From Candidatus Omnitrophota bacterium (GTDB taxonomy: Bacteria > Omnitrophota > Gorgyraeia > 1-14-0-20-64-10), in the NCBI GenBank assembly GCA_016177405.1, contig JACOVG010000035.1, positions 1-39,172 on the forward strand: 39,172 nt of DNA, read 5' to 3'. Positions 15,757 through 26,403 of the stretch are shown here, piece after piece. Within the stretch, counting starts at the first letter, position 1. Each line of letters begins with the position of its first letter. The position numbers and the translations under genes were made by a program. A model generated the notes under the pieces. That model was given only the letters and a program-made list of their open reading frames with translations, did not search any database and had not been told where the DNA came from.

Positions 15757-16704
15757 ATGAAACTTAGGAAATCCGCCCTTTGGGCTCTCGTGGCGCTCCT
15801 CCCGCTGGTTGACCCCAACCCTTACCGGGTGGAGATCTTCGCCACGGCCGCGCTGTACGCCCTGCTGGCGCTGGGGCTGAACGTCATCGTGGGCTTCACC
15901 GGTCTGCTCCATCTGGGGTTCGCCGCCTTCTTCGCCATTGGGGCCTACGCCTACGCCCTCCTTAATCTGCGCTCCGGCTGGCCCTTCTGGCTGGGCCTGC
16001 CGGCGGCGGCGGGGCTGGCCGGTCTGGCCGCGGCGGCCCTGGGACTGCCGGCCATCCGGGTGCGCGGCGACTACCTGGCCATCGTCACCCTGGGCTTTGG
16101 CGAGATCGTCCGGATCGTCGTGACCAACCTGGAGCCCTGGACCGGGGGCCCCAACGGCCTGATGGGGATCGCCCACCCCACGATCGGCTCCTTCAACTTC
16201 GGGGTGGATTCCAAACCTTACTACACCCTGCTCGCGCTGTGGGTGGCGCTCACGGCCTGGGCCTGCTCGCGGCTGGCCCGAAGCAGAATCGGTTTGGCTT
16301 GGGCCGCCATCCGGGAGGATGAGCTGGCGGCCTGCTCCCTGGGGATCGATGCCAGCCAGCTCAAGCTCCTGGCGCTGGCCATCGGCGGGGCCATCGCCGG
16401 GGCGGCCGGGTGCCTCTTCGCCTCCAAGCAGGGAACCATCACCCCCGACAGCTTCGACTTCATCCTCTCGGTGATGATCCTGGCGATGGTGATCCTGGGG
16501 GGCCTGGGCTCGGTCCCGGGGGCGATCGTGGGGGCCCTCGTGCTTGGGACCGCGCCGGAATTCCTGCGGGGCTTCGCCTCTTACCGGATGCTGATTTTCG
16601 GGGTTCTGATGATTGTCCTGATGCGCCTCCGGCCCCAGGGTTTGCTGGGGGGACAGCTCATTCGAAGAAAGGCCGGGTCCGGCGATGCCGCTGCTTCAGG
16701 TTAA
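15757..16704 (+). CDS. livM: Branched-chain amino-acid ABC transporter permease LivM
   Basis: The second permease subunit, 315 residues with about eight membrane segments. LYALLALGLNVIVGFTGLLH and LGFAAFFAIGAYAYALL are the N-terminal family block, followed by RGDYLAIVTLGFGEIVRIV and GPNGLMGI. The coupling-helix region is AIREDELAACSLGID, and the end carries MVILGGLGSVPGAIVGA. ATG 15757 begins one base after the livH stop. The 3' end overlaps livG by 20 bases. Confidence 0.95.
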   Translation: MKLRKSALWALVALLPLVDPNPYRVEIFATAALYALLALGLNVIVGFTGLLHLGFAAFFAIGAYAYALLNLRSGWPFWLGLPAAAGLAGLAAAALGLPAIRVRGDYLAIVTLGFGEIVRIVVTNLEPWTGGPNGLMGIAHPTIGSFNFGVDSKPYYTLLALWVALTAWACSRLARSRIGLAWAAIREDELAACSLGIDASQLKLLALAIGGAIAGAAGCLFASKQGTITPDSFDFILSVMILAMVILGGLGSVPGAIVGALVLGTAPEFLRGFASYRMLIFGVLMIVLMRLRPQGLLGGQLIRRKAGSGDAAASG

Positions 16705-17470
16705 GCAGGTCACCAAGCGCTTCGGCGGCGTGACGGCCCTGGACCGGGTGAGCTTTTCCGTGGAGAAGGGCTCCATCGTGAGCCTGATCGGCCCCAACGG
16801 GGCGGGCAAGACCACCCTCTTCAACTGCGTCAGCGGCATCCTCCGGCCGGAGACCGGTGCGATCCTTTTTGGGGAGGATGGCCAGGAGCCCCTCCAGGGG
16901 TTGAGCCCTCAACGGATCGCCCGCTTCGGCATCGCCCGGACCTTTCAGAACATCCGCCTCTTCGCCAACCTCTCGGTGCTGGACAACGTGCTGGCCGGAA
17001 CCTACGTCCACACCCGGTCGGGCCTCCTGGAGGCCCTCCTTCCCTTCGGCGGGGCCTCCCGCGAGGAGGAGCGCTGGGCCGTGGACCGCTCGCTGGGGAT
17101 TCTGAAGAAGCTGGGGCTGACCGCCTGGGTCCACGAACGCTCGAGCGCCCTCTCCCACGGCCAGCAGAGGCGGCTGGAGCTGGCGCGGGCCCTGGCCTCG
17201 GATCCGGAGCTTCTTTTGCTGGATGAGCCCGGGGCCGGCCTGACCCACGCCGAGAAGGAAGAGCTGATGGTCTTCTTGAAGGAGCTGAAAAGGCAGGGGC
17301 TGACCATCCTCCTCATCGAACACGACATGCGGGTGGTGATGCCGGTCTCCGATCGGGTGGTGGTGCTGGATTACGGCGAAAAGATTGCCGAGGGGCCTCC
17401 GGCCGCCGTTCAGGAGGATCCGAAGGTGATCGAGGCCTACCTAGGAGTTAAGTCCGCCGATGGATCATGA
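16685..17470 (+). CDS. livG: Branched-chain amino-acid ABC transporter ATPase LivG
   Basis: One of two ATP-binding subunits. The 261-residue protein carries Walker A GPNGAGKT, the Q-loop region FGIARTFQNIRLF, the signature LSHGQQRRLELARAL, Walker B LLLLDEPGAGL and the switch His in LIEHDM. The signature is SHGQ rather than the usual SYGQ or SGGQ, as in many LivG proteins. It overlaps livM by 20 bases and livF by 11 bases, in keeping with translational coupling. Confidence 0.96.
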   Translation: MPLLQVKQVTKRFGGVTALDRVSFSVEKGSIVSLIGPNGAGKTTLFNCVSGILRPETGAILFGEDGQEPLQGLSPQRIARFGIARTFQNIRLFANLSVLDNVLAGTYVHTRSGLLEALLPFGGASREEERWAVDRSLGILKKLGLTAWVHERSSALSHGQQRRLELARALASDPELLLLDEPGAGLTHAEKEELMVFLKELKRQGLTILLIEHDMRVVMPVSDRVVVLDYGEKIAEGPPAAVQEDPKVIEAYLGVKSADGS

Positions 17471-18179
17471 ACCTCTGCTTCAAGTCGAGGATCTGCGCGT
17501 CCGCTATGGCGCGGTGGAGGTTGTCAAGGGCATCGGCTTCCAGATCCGCGCCGGCGAGATCGTCGCGCTGATTGGCGCCAACGGGGCGGGCAAGACCACC
17601 ACCCTGATGGCCCTCTCGGGCCTGGCGCCCATGATGGGAGGCTCCATCCGGTTCGCCGGCCAGGCCCTGGAAGGGCTGTCCTCGGAGGCGCGGGTGCGCG
17701 GGGGAATCACCCAGGTCCCGGAGGGTAGGAGGATCTTTCCGAATCTCACAGTTCACGAAAACCTGCTGATGGGCTCGTGCCTGCGCCGGGACGCCCAGGC
17801 CGTCGCCGAGGATCTGCGCTTCGTCTTCGGGCTTTTCCCGATCTTGAATGAGCGCTCCCAGCAGTTGGGCGGGACCCTCTCGGGAGGGGAACAACAGATG
17901 CTGGCGATTGCCCGGGGACTGATGAGCCGCCCCAAGCTCCTGCTTTTGGATGAGCCCTCCCTGGGGCTGGCCCCCCGCCTGGTGACCCAGCTGTTTGCTC
18001 TGATCCGGCAGATCCAATCCCATGGGGTCACGATCCTGCTGGTGGAGCAGAACGCCTATCAGGCCCTGCAGGCGGCGGACCGGGGCTATGTGTTGGAGGC
18101 CGGGAGGATTGCGCTCACGGGTCCCGCCCAAGTCCTGCGAGAGGACCCGGCCGTCAAAAGAGCCTACTTGGGCGGCTGA
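17460..18179 (+). CDS. livF: Branched-chain amino-acid ABC transporter ATPase LivF
   Basis: The second ATP-binding subunit, 239 residues. It has Walker A GANGAGKTT, the typical LivF block VPEGRRIFPNLTVHENLLMG, the signature LSGGEQQMLAIARGL, Walker B LLLLDEPSLGLAP and the LVEQN switch region. It ends the liv operon; the next gene has its own promoter and a clear Shine-Dalgarno. Confidence 0.96.
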   Translation: MDHEPLLQVEDLRVRYGAVEVVKGIGFQIRAGEIVALIGANGAGKTTTLMALSGLAPMMGGSIRFAGQALEGLSSEARVRGGITQVPEGRRIFPNLTVHENLLMGSCLRRDAQAVAEDLRFVFGLFPILNERSQQLGGTLSGGEQQMLAIARGLMSRPKLLLLDEPSLGLAPRLVTQLFALIRQIQSHGVTILLVEQNAYQALQAADRGYVLEAGRIALTGPAQVLREDPAVKRAYLGG

Positions 18180-18188
18180 TTTGTGTGG

Positions 18189-18227
18189 TATAAAAAACAT
18201 CGCCTCATAAAACCCCAAAGGAGAGGA
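18189..18227 (+). promoter_or_regulatory. -10 box and Shine-Dalgarno of the DUF47-pit operon
   Basis: TATAAA at 18189-18194 is a likely -10, although no good -35 is visible at 16-18 bases. AAAGGAGAGG at 18218-18227 is one of the best ribosome-binding sites in the window and lies six bases before ATG 18234. It decides the start against the upstream in-frame GTG 18183. Confidence 0.5.
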
Positions 18228-18233
18228 CTGAAA

Positions 18234-18854
18234 ATGTTTCAACTCATCCCCAAGGAAGTGAAGTTCTTCGAACTCTTTGAGAAATCCGCCAAGCTGCTCT
18301 TGGAGGGCAGCCATCTCCTGGCCGAGGCGTTGAGCCATCCGGAGGAGCTGATCTCCAAGGCCCAGAGGCTCGAGCGCCTGGAGCACGAGGCCGACCAGGT
18401 GACCCACGAGATCATGGCCAAGCTCAACCGGACCTTCATCACCCCTCTCGACCGGGAGGACATTCACCGGCTGGCCACGGCCTTGGACGACGTGATGGAC
18501 TTCATCGAGGGGGTCGCGGAGCACCTGGTCCTGTACAAGGTGAAGGCGATCCCGGCCTCCTTTCAGGCGCTGGGCGGCGTGGTCCTGCGGCAGGCCGAAC
18601 AGATCAACAAGATGATTCCCCGGATCAAGGACCTGAAGCACGCCGACATCCTGGACCACTGCATCGAAGTGAACCGTCAGGAGAACGAGGGAGACCGGAT
18701 CCTCCGGGAGGCGGTGGCCCAGATGTTTGAAAAGGGAGGAGATCCGCTGGAGGTGATGAAGTGGCGGGACCTGTACGCCATGCTGGAGACGGCCACCGAC
18801 AAATGCGAGGATGTGGCGGTGGTGATCGAGGGGATCTTCCTCAAGAATGCCTGA
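18234..18854 (+). CDS. DUF47 (PhoU-like) phosphate-transport accessory protein
   Basis: The 206-residue, all-helical protein belongs to the DUF47/TIGR00153 group: the start FQLIPKEVKFFELFEKSA, LEHEADQVTHEIM and the second repeat CIEVNRQENEGDRILREAV give the PhoU-like E-x3-D metal-binding patterns in two helical bundles. Such proteins are typically encoded directly before Pit transporters and are thought to control them. That arrangement holds here, with an 8-base overlap to pit. Role by family and context only. Confidence 0.92.
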   Translation: MFQLIPKEVKFFELFEKSAKLLLEGSHLLAEALSHPEELISKAQRLERLEHEADQVTHEIMAKLNRTFITPLDREDIHRLATALDDVMDFIEGVAEHLVLYKVKAIPASFQALGGVVLRQAEQINKMIPRIKDLKHADILDHCIEVNRQENEGDRILREAVAQMFEKGGDPLEVMKWRDLYAMLETATDKCEDVAVVIEGIFLKNA

Positions 18855-19839
18855 CCTCTCGCTGGGGCTCCTTTTTGTTCTGGGGCTTGTTTTGGCGGCG
18901 GAGTTTGTCAACGGCTGGAACGACGCCACCAACGCCATCGCGACGGTCATCTCCACCCGGGTTCTCTCCCCCACGCGGGCGATCCTCATGGCGGTGGTCT
19001 TCAACATCCTGGGGGCGATGTCCGGAACAGCGGTAGCCGCCACGATCGGCAAAGGGATCGTAAGCCCCGAGGCGATTAACCTCACCACTGTGGCGGCCGC
19101 GCTGGTGGCGGTGGTGGCCTGGGGCGGACCGGCTTCTTACTTGGGATTGCCCATCAGCATCAGCCATGCCTTGCTGGGCGGTTTGGCCGGCGCCGGAGTG
19201 GGCACGGCCGGACTGCACGCCCTGCAGTGGGCCGGGTGGAAGAAGGTTTTCACGGGGCTTTTCTTTTCGACCCTCATCGGATTTGCCGGCGGGTTTCTCA
19301 TCATGGTGGCGATCTACCGCCTCTTCGCCGCCAGCCGGCCTTCCTCGGTTCGGCGAATCTTTGGAAAGCTCCAGATTTTGTCAGCCGCCTTCATGGCCTT
19401 CAGCCACGGCTCCAACGACGGCCAGAAATTCATCGGGATCTTTTGTCTCGTCCTTTTGCTGGGAGGGGTTCTCAAAACCTTCATGGTTCCCGTGTGGGTG
19501 ATCCTCCTGTGCGCCGTGGTGATGGGGCTGGGCACCTCCATCGGGGGACGGAAGATCGTCAAGACGATGGGAATGAGGATCACCAAGCTGGAGCCGGTCC
19601 ACGGCTTCGCGGCGGAAACGGCCGCTGCCACCACCATTGAGGTGGCTTCCCGGCTGGGGATCCCCTTAAGCACCACCCACACCATCACCACGGCGATCAT
19701 GGGGGTGGGGGCCACGCGCCGCTTTTCAGCCGTCCGTTGGGGAGTCACCCGGGACATCGTGACGGCGTGGCTGCTGACCTTCCCGGTCTGCGGGGTCTTG
19801 AGCTGGCTGGTCTGCAAGGCGATCCAGTGGATCTCTTGA
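18847..19839 (+). CDS. pit: Low-affinity inorganic phosphate transporter, Pit family
   Basis: Pit imports metal-phosphate complexes driven by protons. The 330-residue protein has about nine to ten membrane segments and both signature repeats of the family: GWNDATNAIATVISTR near the N-terminus and SHGSNDGQKFIGIF in the middle. The closing block has ETAAATTIEVASRLGIPLSTTHTI. It overlaps the DUF47 gene by 8 bases; its stop overlaps the proposed mscS start as TTGA. Confidence 0.95.
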   Translation: MPDLSLGLLFVLGLVLAAEFVNGWNDATNAIATVISTRVLSPTRAILMAVVFNILGAMSGTAVAATIGKGIVSPEAINLTTVAAALVAVVAWGGPASYLGLPISISHALLGGLAGAGVGTAGLHALQWAGWKKVFTGLFFSTLIGFAGGFLIMVAIYRLFAASRPSSVRRIFGKLQILSAAFMAFSHGSNDGQKFIGIFCLVLLLGGVLKTFMVPVWVILLCAVVMGLGTSIGGRKIVKTMGMRITKLEPVHGFAAETAAATTIEVASRLGIPLSTTHTITTAIMGVGATRRFSAVRWGVTRDIVTAWLLTFPVCGVLSWLVCKAIQWIS

Positions 19840-20915
19840 CCGATTTCATCCAGGGTCTCGTGGCGCACCCCTTCTGGGGTTGGCTCAAGCCTCTTTTGGT
19901 CGGGTCGGTCGTCTTTCTGGCGGGCCTTGCCTTAAGGAGGATTCTCTTCTCTAGGTTTTCCCGATGGGCCGCCAAGACCCGCTGGAGCTGGGACGATCTG
20001 GCGGTTCAGGCGTTCCGGGGGCCGTTCGTCCTCTGGTCCCTGATGGCGGCGATCTACGCGGCGGTAGACGCCTCTCCGGTTTCCGAGAGAGTGGTGGGGC
20101 TCTCCGGAAAGACCCTCCAGCTCCTTTGGGTCCTCTCGCTCACCCTGGTGGCGCTTCGCCTTTCCGATCAATTGATCGAGCGCTATGGACAGAAGATCGC
20201 CACCGCTTTGCCGATCACCAGTTTGACCCAGAATCTGGTGAAGGGCATCGTCCTGGTGATTGGCGCCCTCATCATCTTGAACGGCCTGGGCGTTTCCATC
20301 ACGCCGATTCTGACCGCCCTGGGGGTGGGCGGCCTGGCGGTGGCCCTGGCCCTGCAGGAGACCCTCTCCAGTCTCTTTGCCGGCATCTACATCACCGCCT
20401 CCCGGCAGGTCCGGGTGGGCGACTACATCAAGCTGGACTCCGGCGAGGAGGGCTACGTGGCGGACATCGCCTGGCGCTCCACCCGAATCCGGAACCTTCC
20501 CAATAACTGGATTATCGTTCCCAACACGAAGCTGGCCTCCGCGATTGTGACCAACTTCAATCTCCCCTCGCAGGATATGGCCGTCTTGGTGGAGGTGGGG
20601 GTGGATTACCGAAGCGACCTGGCGAAGGTCGAACGGGTGACCGGCGAGGTGGGAAAACAGGTGATGCGGGAAGTGGCCGGGGGCGTGCCGGATTTCGAGC
20701 CGTTCATCCGTTTCCACACCTTCGCCGATTCCAGCGTCAGCTTCACCGTGATCCTGCGCGCGAAAAGCTTTGTGGACCAGTACCTCGTGAAGCACGAGTT
20801 CATCAAGCGCCTTCACCACCGCTATCGGGAGGAAGGGATCGTGATCCCTTTCCCCATCCGCACGGTCATCCTGGAGAAGCCGGCTGAACCCTCTCCCTTG
20901 AAGGGAGAGGGTTAG
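19836..20915 (+). CDS. mscS: MscS-family mechanosensitive ion channel
   Basis: These channels open under membrane tension and release solutes at osmotic downshock. The 359-residue protein has N-terminal membrane segments, then the pore helix block (ALGVGGLAVALALQETLSS), the beta-domain VRVGDYIKLDSGEEGYV, and IVPNTKLASAIVTNF. The start is taken at TTG 19836, which overlaps the pit stop; the longer frame from 19737 would lie inside pit. The last residues, PSPLKGEG, and the stop TAG are encoded by a dispersed palindromic repeat (20887-20913), so the natural C-terminus has been altered. Confidence 0.93.
   Translation: MTDFIQGLVAHPFWGWLKPLLVGSVVFLAGLALRRILFSRFSRWAAKTRWSWDDLAVQAFRGPFVLWSLMAAIYAAVDASPVSERVVGLSGKTLQLLWVLSLTLVALRLSDQLIERYGQKIATALPITSLTQNLVKGIVLVIGALIILNGLGVSITPILTALGVGGLAVALALQETLSSLFAGIYITASRQVRVGDYIKLDSGEEGYVADIAWRSTRIRNLPNNWIIVPNTKLASAIVTNFNLPSQDMAVLVEVGVDYRSDLAKVERVTGEVGKQVMREVAGGVPDFEPFIRFHTFADSSVSFTVILRAKSFVDQYLVKHEFIKRLHHRYREEGIVIPFPIRTVILEKPAEPSPLKGEG
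20887..20913. repeat. 27-bp perfect palindrome at the mscS stop
   Basis: AACCCTCTCCCTT (20887-20899), G, AAGGGAGAGGGTT (20901-20913). From memory this CCCTCTCCCTT...AGGGTGAGGG type is a common dispersed repeat in many GC-rich genomes. The mscS stop TAG begins at its last base, and the GTG start of the next gene lies in the trailing AGGGTGAGGGTG. Confidence 0.8.
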
Positions 20916-20916
20916 G

Positions 20917-21483
20917 GTGAGGGTGAAGAAACTTTTCTGGCTCTTCGCCTGCCTGGCCGCCCTGGCGCTCTTGGGCCTGCTCTTTGGCCTGCGCTCCTAC
21001 AGGGTCTTCACCGAGGAAACACTGGTCGCCGCGGTTCGATGCGAAACTGCCCCCAAGTCCTCGGCCCAGGATTATTTCCTGGAGATCACCTGGGTCAGAG
21101 ACGGCGCCCCTGGCCAAACCGAACGCTTCCCGATGCGGGGGGAGCAGTGGGCGATCGGCGGCGACATCCTGAAGTGGCACCCGTGGCTGAACCTCTTTGG
21201 CATCCGCAACTGCCACAAGGTGACCCGCCTCGCCGGCCGCTACCTGAAAGCCGAGGACGAGGCGAAGAAGCCCCGGTCGGTCTACGATCTTCACGGCGGC
21301 ACCGACTGGATCTGGCGTCTCCTGTACCGGATCGGCGCCTACCTGCCGCTCGTGGAGGCGGTCTACGGCAACGCCGCCTACCAGGAGGCCCGCCCCGGTG
21401 TTGCCTTCGGCCTCTACGTTACCCCCTCCGGCTACCTCGTGAAGCCCCTGCCCAAGAAGTTAAGCCTGTTAATAAAAAGTTAG
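20917..21483 (+). CDS. Membrane-anchored conserved hypothetical protein
   Basis: The 188-residue protein has one N-terminal hydrophobic segment (about residues 6-26, FWLFACLAALALLGLLFGL) and a globular remainder, probably periplasmic. Conserved-looking patches include RGEQWAIGGDILKWHPWLN and LAGRYLKAEDEA, followed by GGTDWIWRLL. I recall similar proteins annotated as unknown or, doubtfully, as efflux-pump parts; I assign no function. The GTG start lies inside the tail of the palindromic repeat that ends mscS. Confidence 0.72.
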   Translation: MRVKKLFWLFACLAALALLGLLFGLRSYRVFTEETLVAAVRCETAPKSSAQDYFLEITWVRDGAPGQTERFPMRGEQWAIGGDILKWHPWLNLFGIRNCHKVTRLAGRYLKAEDEAKKPRSVYDLHGGTDWIWRLLYRIGAYLPLVEAVYGNAAYQEARPGVAFGLYVTPSGYLVKPLPKKLSLLIKS

Positions 21484-21507
21484 CTTGGAAAAAATATTCT
21501 CTCTCCC

Positions 21508-21536
21508 TTGTTTTTTCGTGAAGGATCGGGTATGGT
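21508..21536 (+). promoter_or_regulatory. Promoter of the YD-repeat protein gene
   Basis: TTGTTT (21508-21513) and TATGGT (21531-21536) with a 17-base spacer, in the AT-rich stretch after the previous gene. The predicted leader is about 160 bases. It contains a small hairpin CCGT-CGT-ACGG near 21591-21601 and no recognised riboswitch. AGAGGA at 21688-21693 is the ribosome-binding site for ATG 21702. Confidence 0.4.
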
Positions 21537-21701
21537 TAATTTGGAAGTTGATAAAAGTATAAAAAACAATGAGGTAGTCGCCTTGCAGCAACCGTCGTAC
21601 GGCAAAGCGAATTTGAGAGAGTCATGAGACGCGCCAAGGTAATTTTTATGCCTGCTTCTTATGAGCTTAATAAACCGGCAACCCTCCAGAGGAATCTCCC
21701 G

Positions 21702-24068
21702 ATGAAAGAAACCATCTCTACCATTGCGCTGGCTGGGCTCCTCTTATTTGCTTCCCACCCCGTTACCCATGCCGACGAAATCCTGCCGACCGTGGACCAG
21801 ATGGAAAAGGCCTATCCCACCCTTAGCCTGCCTGCCTATGAAGCCCAAAGACAGAAGGAGAAGGAGGAGCTTCAGCGGCGCAAGCTGGTAGAGATGAGCA
21901 TGGTCCGCGCCACCGCGGCCGCCCAGGGAAACCTCTCCCAGACCCTCATGGAGCAGAAGATGGAGAGGGCGGTTGCCGGTCAGGCGATCAAAGAGCAGGT
22001 CGAGAAGGCCATGGTTCTTGGGGCAGCCGCCTCTCAAGCAAGGAAAGCTTCCCAAGCCAATCGTCTCCTTCCAGGCGGAGCGGGGCAAGGGATCATCCGC
22101 TTGGGCGATGGGAACATGGCGCTGATTGACGCCAACGGCAACATCACTTCACTTCCGGCAACCGGTCTCTTCCTGGATCAAGAAGCCCTCAAGCTCATCA
22201 ACACGCATCCCAGGGATTTGAAAAATGGCACCACCACCTACGTGGACGCCGATGGGACGAAGGTCACGGTAATGATCAAACTTTTGGCTATAGGTATTCT
22301 TTGGGAAGACGGCTATGAAATCTACGACCTTTCCATTTCAGTAGAGAAAGAATTTTCGGATGGTTCCAGATCATGGTCCACCACTTCCATGGGCTATACC
22401 TACGATAAGAGCGGAGAACTGATTGCGGTCCGCGGAGCTACCTATAAAGGATATTCCGATCCCGTCCATGCGGCCGGCTATGGGGGTTATGCCAAGCACG
22501 AATTCTCCATTCTGGATAAAAGACCGCTCTTGACGGCTTCTCAAATCAATATCCGCGTCGGTCCTTTCCAGGATGGGGTTACCACGTTCCTCTACGGGGG
22601 GATTCAATATGGATACGACAGGACGGGGCGCCTCATCTCGGTGTCGGCTTCTCCCATCCAGCTGATCAGGGCCAAAGATGAACGAAGATTCCTCGCGATA
22701 TATCCTCCCCCGTCCTCTTACTATCAGCCACCCTCTTTAGTGAAGCCCTTGACCATCGGCACCATTCAGGACACTTACCAAGTAGTGAAGGGACAAGTCC
22801 GGCTCGTCCATTCCCGAGGGGAGTTTGTGACGACTCCACCCGACGGTTCCAAGGTTGTCACCAAGACTCAGATGAACTACACCTACGATAGGCGGGGGCG
22901 GCTGATTCATGTCAGCGGCAAATCGCGCACCGAAGAAACCGACGCCACTGGATTCTACAAGACCGTCACCGACACAAGCCTCCTGTACCGAATCATCGCC
23001 GGCCAGGCAAGACTCGTGGGAATCTTTTCCCGGAGCGAAACAACAGGGCTGGATTATTCCAGGGTCTCCACGAAGACGCACCTGCGCTACGAGTATGACA
23101 GGAAGGGCCGCCTGGTGGGAGCTTCCGGGGACTCTGTCACGGAGTCTGTGGATGCTTACGGCAGTCGGTCCCACACGAACGTCAACGATACCTACACCAT
23201 CATCTTGGGCCAGGCGCGGCTTGTCCGCCGGGAGACCATCACAGTGACCGAACCAGCAGATGACGTTCTTCCTCCGAACCGCCCGATCAGGCCGCTGCCC
23301 CTAGAAGGAGTGACCCTCTTTGTTATACCGGGACCCAAAACCATAACGACCAGCGCGCTGAACTATCAATACGATGAGAATGGAATGCTGGTTTCTGTGG
23401 CAGCCGACCCGACAAGGACCGTCACCGGGGATCCCTTTGGTTTTACCCGCGCAGAGACGACCGCCTACGAGACGTATCAGGTGATCAACGGCCGGGCGAA
23501 GCTTATTCACAAACGGATGGAGACCCTCGAAGAGGGTATTTCCGGAGCAGTCAGCAGGACCACAGAAGAGATCTCTTACACCTACGACGGCAATGGCCGC
23601 CTCGTGGATGTCAATGCCGGGCCCCGCGTGACCGAGGGGGAAGACGGCCAAGGTAATACCTTCACGAGGACCGAGCAGAATGCCTACATCCTGATTCGCG
23701 GCCAGGCGCGGATCCTGTCTACCCAAAGTGTCACCCAGTGGAATTATGCCGACGGAATGAAGCGGGAGATCGAGAGCCATCTGCGCTACGATTACTTGGG
23801 CCCCATCGATCCTATTCCCGTTCGAGGACCGGTAACCCAGGGGGAGAGTTTTCCCCGCCGGCCAAGGCCTCTGCCTCCGGATGGCGATATAAGGTTAGCG
23901 CCGGTTGGCGTTCCTGTCCGTTCGGTGGAGGAGATCAAAGTGAGGACCTGGCAGCCAGACGGTTCCGCCCTGGTCAGCCGATCAACCGTCATCTCCTTCT
24001 ACGGTTTCCTTAAGAACGGCTATTGGGGGGTTGTCCGCCGCGGCTACCCGCCGCACCTCCTGAACTAG
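21702..24068 (+). CDS. Exported protein with about 70-residue YD-like tandem repeats
   Basis: I chose ATG 21702, not 21624, because it gives a clean signal peptide (MKETISTIALAGLLLFASHP, cleavage likely after VTHA) and has AGAGGA eight bases upstream. The 788-residue protein has a helical Gln/Glu/Lys-rich segment (about residues 40-130), then repeats starting at residues 230, 301, 391, 461, 553, 624 and 694 (the last partial). Each opens with Y-x-YD-x-x-G-x-L and about 40 residues later has a Y-x-x-I-x-GQARL-like strand. Spacing is 71, 90, 70, 92, 71, 70; the long units have extra Pro-rich inserts of about 20 residues. The YD words recall RHS/YD repeats, but the unit is several times longer. 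It is probably a secreted or surface beta-structure; function unknown. Confidence 0.82.
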   Translation: MKETISTIALAGLLLFASHPVTHADEILPTVDQMEKAYPTLSLPAYEAQRQKEKEELQRRKLVEMSMVRATAAAQGNLSQTLMEQKMERAVAGQAIKEQVEKAMVLGAAASQARKASQANRLLPGGAGQGIIRLGDGNMALIDANGNITSLPATGLFLDQEALKLINTHPRDLKNGTTTYVDADGTKVTVMIKLLAIGILWEDGYEIYDLSISVEKEFSDGSRSWSTTSMGYTYDKSGELIAVRGATYKGYSDPVHAAGYGGYAKHEFSILDKRPLLTASQINIRVGPFQDGVTTFLYGGIQYGYDRTGRLISVSASPIQLIRAKDERRFLAIYPPPSSYYQPPSLVKPLTIGTIQDTYQVVKGQVRLVHSRGEFVTTPPDGSKVVTKTQMNYTYDRRGRLIHVSGKSRTEETDATGFYKTVTDTSLLYRIIAGQARLVGIFSRSETTGLDYSRVSTKTHLRYEYDRKGRLVGASGDSVTESVDAYGSRSHTNVNDTYTIILGQARLVRRETITVTEPADDVLPPNRPIRPLPLEGVTLFVIPGPKTITTSALNYQYDENGMLVSVAADPTRTVTGDPFGFTRAETTAYETYQVINGRAKLIHKRMETLEEGISGAVSRTTEEISYTYDGNGRLVDVNAGPRVTEGEDGQGNTFTRTEQNAYILIRGQARILSTQSVTQWNYADGMKREIESHLRYDYLGPIDPIPVRGPVTQGESFPRRPRPLPPDGDIRLAPVGVPVRSVEEIKVRTWQPDGSALVSRSTVISFYGFLKNGYWGVVRRGYPPHLLN

Positions 24069-24145
24069 TCTCATAGGCGGACGATTTGCTGGGCTGAACG
24101 GGTGCAAAGGTGACGTTAAGCGTAATAGATTCTTACATTTAAAGT

Positions 24146-24174
24146 TTGCATTTTCCCTGGCCCTTAAGTAAACT
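24146..24174 (+). promoter_or_regulatory. Promoter of the GNAT/AGLEE protein gene, predicted near-leaderless
   Basis: TTGCAT (24146-24151) and TAAACT (24169-24174) are spaced by 17 bases. GTG 24183 lies eight bases after the -10, so the mRNA would start at or just before the codon. No Shine-Dalgarno is present. Confidence 0.4.
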
Positions 24175-24182
24175 TACGTTTT

Positions 24183-26357
<2,175 letters not shown>

Positions 26358-26363
26358 GAGCCC

Positions 26364-26392
26364 TTTTAGGTTCCGTCCGATTCTGCTATAAT
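26364..26392 (+). promoter_or_regulatory. Promoter of the purine operon
   Basis: A consensus TATAAT (26387-26392) preceded by TGC is an extended -10; TTTTAG at 26364-26369 is a weak -35 at 17 bases. ATG 26404 is 11 bases downstream, leaving a leader of only about five bases and no Shine-Dalgarno. No PurR box or guanine riboswitch is seen. Confidence 0.6.
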
Positions 26393-26403
26393 AGAAGTTT
26401 CGG

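Noticed and set aside
17448-19088. 546-codon minus-strand frame opposite livF, the DUF47 gene and pit
   Set aside because: It covers three well-recognised genes on the other strand; composition is that of a high-GC antisense shadow.
21560-21640. c-di-GMP-I riboswitch before the YD-repeat gene, suggested by GGCAAAGCG
   Set aside because: The order of conserved blocks and the paired stems of that riboswitch are not present.
13690-24082. Shared 12-mer TCATAGGCGGAC at 13690-13701 and 24071-24082
   Set aside because: Several identical 12-mers are expected by chance in a 39-kb window; the contexts differ.
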